This document shows, piece by piece, positions 5,283 to 8,250 of a stretch of 8,250 nt of DNA. The DNA is from an uncultured Clostridiaceae bacterium (lineage in GTDB: Bacteria; Bacillota; Clostridia; TANB77; CAG-508). How positions within the stretch are numbered: position 1 is the first letter of the stretch; each line of letters starts with the position of its first letter. Below the pieces are notes generated by a model. That model saw only the letters and a list, made by a program, of their open reading frames with translations, was not told where the DNA came from and ran no database searches. The DNA lies in assembly GCA_905198755.1 (NCBI GenBank), contig CAJKDR010000044.1, forward strand, positions 1-8,250. Reading direction: 5' to 3'. Position numbers and translations under genes: made by a program.

Positions 5283-7238
5283 CTATTTCATTTTTTCTAT
5301 CTCTTTTATTTTATCTCTTAATTCCGCAGCTTTTTCAAATTCCATATTTGCCGCATATTTCAACATTTCTTCTGTTAATTTTGCTATTACTTCTTCTATG
5401 CTTTCTTCTTTCTCTATATGATATTCTTCTTGTATATCTTCTATCATTGTTGCCTTTATTGTATCTCTAATAGCTTTATTTATTGTTTTTGGTGTTATAT
5501 TATGTTTTTTATTATATTCACTTTGGATTTTTCTTCTTCTATTTGTTTCTGTTATTGCCTTTTCCATACTTTCTGTTAATTCATCAGCATACATTATAAC
5601 TTTTCCATCAGTATTACGCGCCGCACGTCCTATTGTTTGTATTAATGAACGCTCTGAACGTAAAAAACCTTCCTTATCAGCATCTAATATAGCTACAAGT
5701 GAAACTTCTGGAATATCTAATCCTTCTCTTAAAAGATTTATTCCAACAAGTACATCAAATTCTCCCATACGTAAGTCACGAATAATTTCCATTCTCTCCA
5801 AAGCTTTTATATCTGAATGCATATATCTAACTTTTATATCTATCCCTGCTAAATATGATGTCAAATCCTCTGCCATTTTCTTTGTTAATGTTGTAACTAA
5901 TACTCTTTCATTTTTTTCTGTTCTGATTCTAATTTGTTCTATTAAATCATCTATTTGATTTTCAATAGGTTTTACTTCTATTTCTGGATCTAACAATCCT
6001 GTTGGTCTTATAATTTGTTCTACAACATTTTCTTTACTATGCTCCTTCTCATAATCTGCTGGAGTTGCACTGACAAATACACACTGATTTATTCTTTCTT
6101 CAAATTCATTAAATTTAAGTGGTCTATTATCAAATGCTGATGGAAGTCTAAATCCATATTTTACTAAAGATTCTTTTCTTGCTCTATCACCATTGTACAT
6201 AGCACGTACTTGTGGAATTGTAGCATGTGATTCATCAATTAATAATAGAAAGTCATCTGGAAAATAATCAAATAATGTAAATGGTGGTGAACCAGGTTCT
6301 CTTCCACTAATATGTCTCGAATAGTTTTCTATTCCTTGACAAAATCCTGTTTCTTTCATCATTTCAATGTCAAAATTCGTTCTTTCTTCTATTCTTTGAG
6401 CTTCTATTAGTTTATTTTGTGATTTAAAGTATTTGACCTGTTCTTCCATTTCTTGTTCTATTGTTGTTATTGCTCTTTCCATTTTTTCCGAAGTTGTAAC
6501 ATAATGAGAATTTGGAAATATCATTACATGTTGCCTTGTTCCTATAGGTTTGCCTGTTAATGGATTTATCTCTGAAATTTTTTCAATTTCATCTCCCCAC
6601 ATCTCAACCCTAATTGCACTTTCACCTTTATCAGATGGATATATTTCTATTATATCCCCCTTTGCTCTAAATGTTCCTCTTTTAAAATCCATTTCATTTC
6701 TCGTATATTGCATTTTTATTAATTTTCTTAATATCTCATCACGTGTTTTCTGCATTCCTGGTCTTAATGAAATAATCATATTTTCATAATCTATCGGGTC
6801 ACCTAATCCATATATACATGAGACAGAGGCTACAATTATTACATCTTTAGTTTCAAATAAAGATGCCGTGGCAGAATGTCGTAGTTTATCTATTTCATCA
6901 TTTACTGATGAATCTTTTTCAATGTAAGTATCTGATGATGCAATATATGCTTCTGGCTGATAATAATCATAATAAGAAACAAAATACTCTACATTATTTT
7001 CAGGAAAAAATTCTTTAAATTCTGAATAAAGTTGCCCTGCTAGAGTTTTATTATGAGCTAAAACAAGTGTAGGCTTTTGTACTTTTTCAATTATATTTGC
7101 CATAGTAAAAGTTTTACCAGAACCAGTTACTCCCAATAGTGTTTGAAACTTTTTTCCTTCTTTTATTCCATTAGATAAATATTCAATTGCTTCAGGTTGA
7201 TCTCCTGTTGGTTTATATTCTGAATGTAATTTAAACAT
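5283..7238 (-). CDS. uvrB: Excinuclease ABC subunit UvrB
   Basis: UvrB is the damage-verifying helicase-like subunit of the UvrABC nucleotide excision repair complex. It is loaded onto DNA by UvrA and recruits UvrC. The 651-residue product is full length. Visible motifs are Walker A GVTGSGKT (36-43), the damage-probing beta-hairpin region YYDYYQPEAYIASSDTYIEK (89-108), Walker B IDESH (334-338), VSATPADYE (389-397), the NLLREGLDIPEVSLVAILDADKEG region (501-524) and motif VI QTIGRAARN (534-542). A C-terminal UVR domain (about 616-651, ending FEKAAELRDKIKEIEK) contacts UvrC. The start overlaps the end of the thioesterase gene by 8 bp, with only a weak upstream GGTGATGG, so translation is probably coupled. 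uvrA is not adjacent in this window. I see no SOS-type operator directly upstream, and transcription probably starts at the thioesterase promoter. Confidence 0.98.
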   Translation of the reverse strand: MFKLHSEYKPTGDQPEAIEYLSNGIKEGKKFQTLLGVTGSGKTFTMANIIEKVQKPTLVLAHNKTLAGQLYSEFKEFFPENNVEYFVSYYDYYQPEAYIASSDTYIEKDSSVNDEIDKLRHSATASLFETKDVIIVASVSCIYGLGDPIDYENMIISLRPGMQKTRDEILRKLIKMQYTRNEMDFKRGTFRAKGDIIEIYPSDKGESAIRVEMWGDEIEKISEINPLTGKPIGTRQHVMIFPNSHYVTTSEKMERAITTIEQEMEEQVKYFKSQNKLIEAQRIEERTNFDIEMMKETGFCQGIENYSRHISGREPGSPPFTLFDYFPDDFLLLIDESHATIPQVRAMYNGDRARKESLVKYGFRLPSAFDNRPLKFNEFEERINQCVFVSATPADYEKEHSKENVVEQIIRPTGLLDPEIEVKPIENQIDDLIEQIRIRTEKNERVLVTTLTKKMAEDLTSYLAGIDIKVRYMHSDIKALERMEIIRDLRMGEFDVLVGINLLREGLDIPEVSLVAILDADKEGFLRSERSLIQTIGRAARNTDGKVIMYADELTESMEKAITETNRRRKIQSEYNKKHNITPKTINKAIRDTIKATMIEDIQEEYHIEKEESIEEVIAKLTEEMLKYAANMEFEKAAELRDKIKEIEKMK

Positions 7239-7653
7239 TTTCCATCACCATTTCTTCAAATTTTTTATTAAATTCTGGAGCATTTTTTCTTAAATTTATT
7301 GGTCTTAGTTCCTTATTAGTAAAGCAATGTTTTGTTTCTGCAATTAATACTGTTTTTTCATTTTCTTTATTTATAACTTCATATCCAACTGTCATTCTAA
7401 CTCCATTGTATTCTTTTATAAATAATTTTATTTTTATTATATCTTCAAATGTTACATGTTGTTTATATTTACATTTTACCTCTAAAACTGGTATAGTTAT
7501 TCCTTTTTCTTCAAGTTTTGAGAATGATATATTCATACTCTCCATCCAAGCACATCTAGCTTCCTCTAAAAATCTGATATAGTTAGAATGATGAACTACA
7601 CCCATCTTATCTGTTTCATAATAATTTATTTTTCTTTCAAAAATGTATTCCAT
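7231..7653 (-). CDS. Hotdog-fold acyl-CoA thioesterase, YbgC/4-hydroxybenzoyl-CoA thioesterase family
   Basis: This family hydrolyses acyl-CoA or acyl-carrier-protein thioesters in the cytoplasm. The 140-residue product has the usual length and the diagnostic N-terminal motif YYETDKMGVVHHSNYIRFLE (11-30). Asp15 is in the position of the family's catalytic aspartate, and the motif is followed by EARCAWMESM at the start of the central hotdog helix. The later strands VTFEDIIKIKLFIKEY and MTVGYEVIN are also typical. The substrate cannot be inferred; no fatty-acid or Tol-Pal genes are nearby. The start has AGGAG 7 nt upstream (7661-7665). It leads a two-gene unit with uvrB, whose ATG lies within its last codons (ATGTTTAA). 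Confidence 0.9.
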   Translation of the reverse strand: MEYIFERKINYYETDKMGVVHHSNYIRFLEEARCAWMESMNISFSKLEEKGITIPVLEVKCKYKQHVTFEDIIKIKLFIKEYNGVRMTVGYEVINKENEKTVLIAETKHCFTNKELRPINLRKNAPEFNKKFEEMVMENV

Positions 7654-7683
7654 TTGTTTTCTCCTAAAAAATATTTCTTACTA

Positions 7684-7712
7684 ATGTTATCACACATTCT
7701 TAATAAAATCAA
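7684..7712 (-). promoter_or_regulatory. Predicted sigma-A promoter of the thioesterase-uvrB unit
   Basis: On the minus strand the -35 is TTGATT (7712-7707), a 17-bp spacer ends in TGA (extended -10), and the -10 is TAACAT (7689-7684). The predicted start near 7677 leaves a leader of about 24 nt, enough for the AGGAG at 7661-7665. The -35 sits a few bases past a small hairpin that may end the preceding gene, an arrangement also seen upstream of lepA. Confidence 0.65.
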
Positions 7713-7716
7713 ACGA

Positions 7717-7734
7717 GCGGATACATAGTTCCGC
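7717..7734 (-). terminator. Possible weak terminator hairpin after the GerQ-like gene
   Basis: GCGGA (7717-7721) and TCCGC (7730-7734) form a GC-rich 5-bp stem with an 8-nt loop, in an otherwise AT-rich gap of 101 bp. On the minus strand it is followed by TCGTTTGATTTTATT, a poor and interrupted U-tract. It lies about 20 bp past the stop codon of the GerQ-like gene. Position supports a terminator; the short stem and weak tail keep confidence low. Confidence 0.4.
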
Positions 7735-7754
7735 CAGTGCAATTAAAATATTTT

Positions 7755-8162
7755 TTAATAATATCTATTTGGATTGAAGTTCATGTTAGTGTTCATATTT
7801 GTAAAATTCTGAAAGCTTGCTGCTCCTGTATATGTTGCTGATATAGTTATGAATTTTATTGAATAAATATCAGCATATATTAAGCTGTCACCTTCAAACG
7901 ATCTTAGTAATATATAGCTTGCTCCTACATCCTCTAAGAAGCCTATTTTATCTACCATATTATTTGTTCCTATTAAAAATTCTACTTGCATCAATTTTCC
8001 TATTTGTTCTCTTAAAAATGCTGGTGTATATATTGGATTTGTTAATGTTTCAGGCAAGTTTTGTTGTCTTTTATTTTCTAATTCTTTATTAATATTTGAT
8101 TTGTTCATATTTTCTTCTGTACTTTTTCCTCTTCTGTTTGTAATTTCTTCTGGATTCATCAA
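7755..8162 (-). CDS. Small GerQ-like (putative spore coat) protein
   Basis: The product is about 135 residues with no signal peptide. An Asn/Lys/Glu-rich N-terminal segment (about 1-40) precedes a conserved-looking core (about 43-107) containing YTPAFLREQIGKLMQVEFLI, then VDKIGFLEDVGASYILLRS and IYADIYSIKFITIS. An Asn/Phe/Tyr-rich tail ends NRYY. The core resembles the pattern of Bacillus GerQ: a helix with R-x-x-x-GK, a strand ending before x-x-x-x-G-x-(I/L)-x-x-(V/A)-G, then a strand with Y-x-I-x-x-(I/V)-x-(F/I). GerQ is a coat protein needed for germination, so a coat role is plausible but inferred by eye. An in-frame GTG at 8180 is unlikely to be the start, because codons 2-3 from it form the Shine-Dalgarno AAGGAG (8172-8177). 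The real start is TTG (8162, 9-nt spacing) or ATG (8159, 12-nt spacing). Confidence 0.72.
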   Translation of the reverse strand: MMNPEEITNRRGKSTEENMNKSNINKELENKRQQNLPETLTNPIYTPAFLREQIGKLMQVEFLIGTNNMVDKIGFLEDVGASYILLRSFEGDSLIYADIYSIKFITISATYTGAASFQNFTNMNTNMNFNPNRYY

Positions 8163-8250
8163 TATAATCATCTCCTTCACTCAATTTATGCTAATTAAAT
8201 TATCATTAAATTATATGTATGAGATTTTTAAATATTATTTTTTTAATAAT
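8163..8250 (-). promoter_or_regulatory. AT-rich upstream region of the GerQ-like gene, with a possible -10
   Basis: This stretch is almost entirely A/T. On the minus strand it contains AAGGAG (8177-8172) and a perfect TATAAT (8215-8210), but no recognisable -35 at 17 bp. The -10 overlaps CATACATA (8221-8214), which resembles the -10 of mother-cell sporulation promoters (sigma-E/K type, consensus near CATACAnT) with one mismatch. No -35 matching that class was found at the proper spacing. In such AT-rich DNA chance matches are likely. Confidence 0.3.

Noticed and set aside
8163..8180. GTG at 8180 as start of the GerQ-like gene
   Set aside because: The codons right after it are the AAGGAG ribosome binding site for a start at 8162 or 8159, and no Shine-Dalgarno site precedes the GTG.
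8210..8250. A sigma-E-type promoter with a TAATATT-like -35 upstream of the GerQ-like gene
   Set aside because: The spacing to CATACATA is only about 9 bp, too short for that class, and the region is so AT-rich that such matches are expected by chance.

Overview
The window looks like a chromosomal segment from a very AT-rich (low-GC) Firmicute, most likely a gut-type member of the Clostridia. The basis is strong AGGAGG-type ribosome binding sites, an AT-rich third codon position, sigma-A promoters with 17-bp spacers, the orthologue set (LepA, UvrB, RlmB, a YbgC-type thioesterase), a prepilin-like surface protein of a kind common in uncultured Clostridia, and a small protein resembling the spore-coat protein GerQ. 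Every gene I accept lies on the minus strand, so transcription runs from high to low coordinates.

Layout in the direction of transcription: (i) 8162-7755, a small GerQ-like protein. (ii) A promoter at 7712-7684, then a two-gene unit of a hotdog-fold thioesterase (7653-7231) overlapping uvrB (7238-5283). (iii) A promoter at 5279-5251, a structured leader, a 76-residue protein with leucine-rich-variant/HEAT-like repeats (5174-4944) and a clear intrinsic terminator (4894-4866). (iv) A promoter at 4864-4836, then a probable operon: lepA (4811-3000), a Ham1/RdgB-like nucleotide pyrophosphatase (2838-2227), rlmB (2237-1359) and a prepilin-like surface protein (1346-54). A Shine-Dalgarno-like AAGGAG at the left edge suggests that a further minus-strand gene follows outside the window.

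The operon mixes translation quality (LepA, RlmB), nucleotide-pool sanitation (Ham1-like) and an exported protein. UvrB adds nucleotide excision repair. The grouping looks like loose housekeeping clustering rather than one dedicated pathway.

The non-routine elements are: a 125-bp imperfect palindrome between lepA and the Ham1-like gene, probably a dispersed repeat; a (GAAGTTW)4 heptamer array inside the rlmB reading frame; a Ham1-like protein whose C-terminal active-site motifs appear to be lost or replaced; and a pilin-like protein without the usual Glu5, ending in a WLAS...FRPIVTL domain. I found no RNA genes, CRISPR array, insertion sequence, prophage or obvious defence system. Nothing here is strong evidence of a new multi-gene system.
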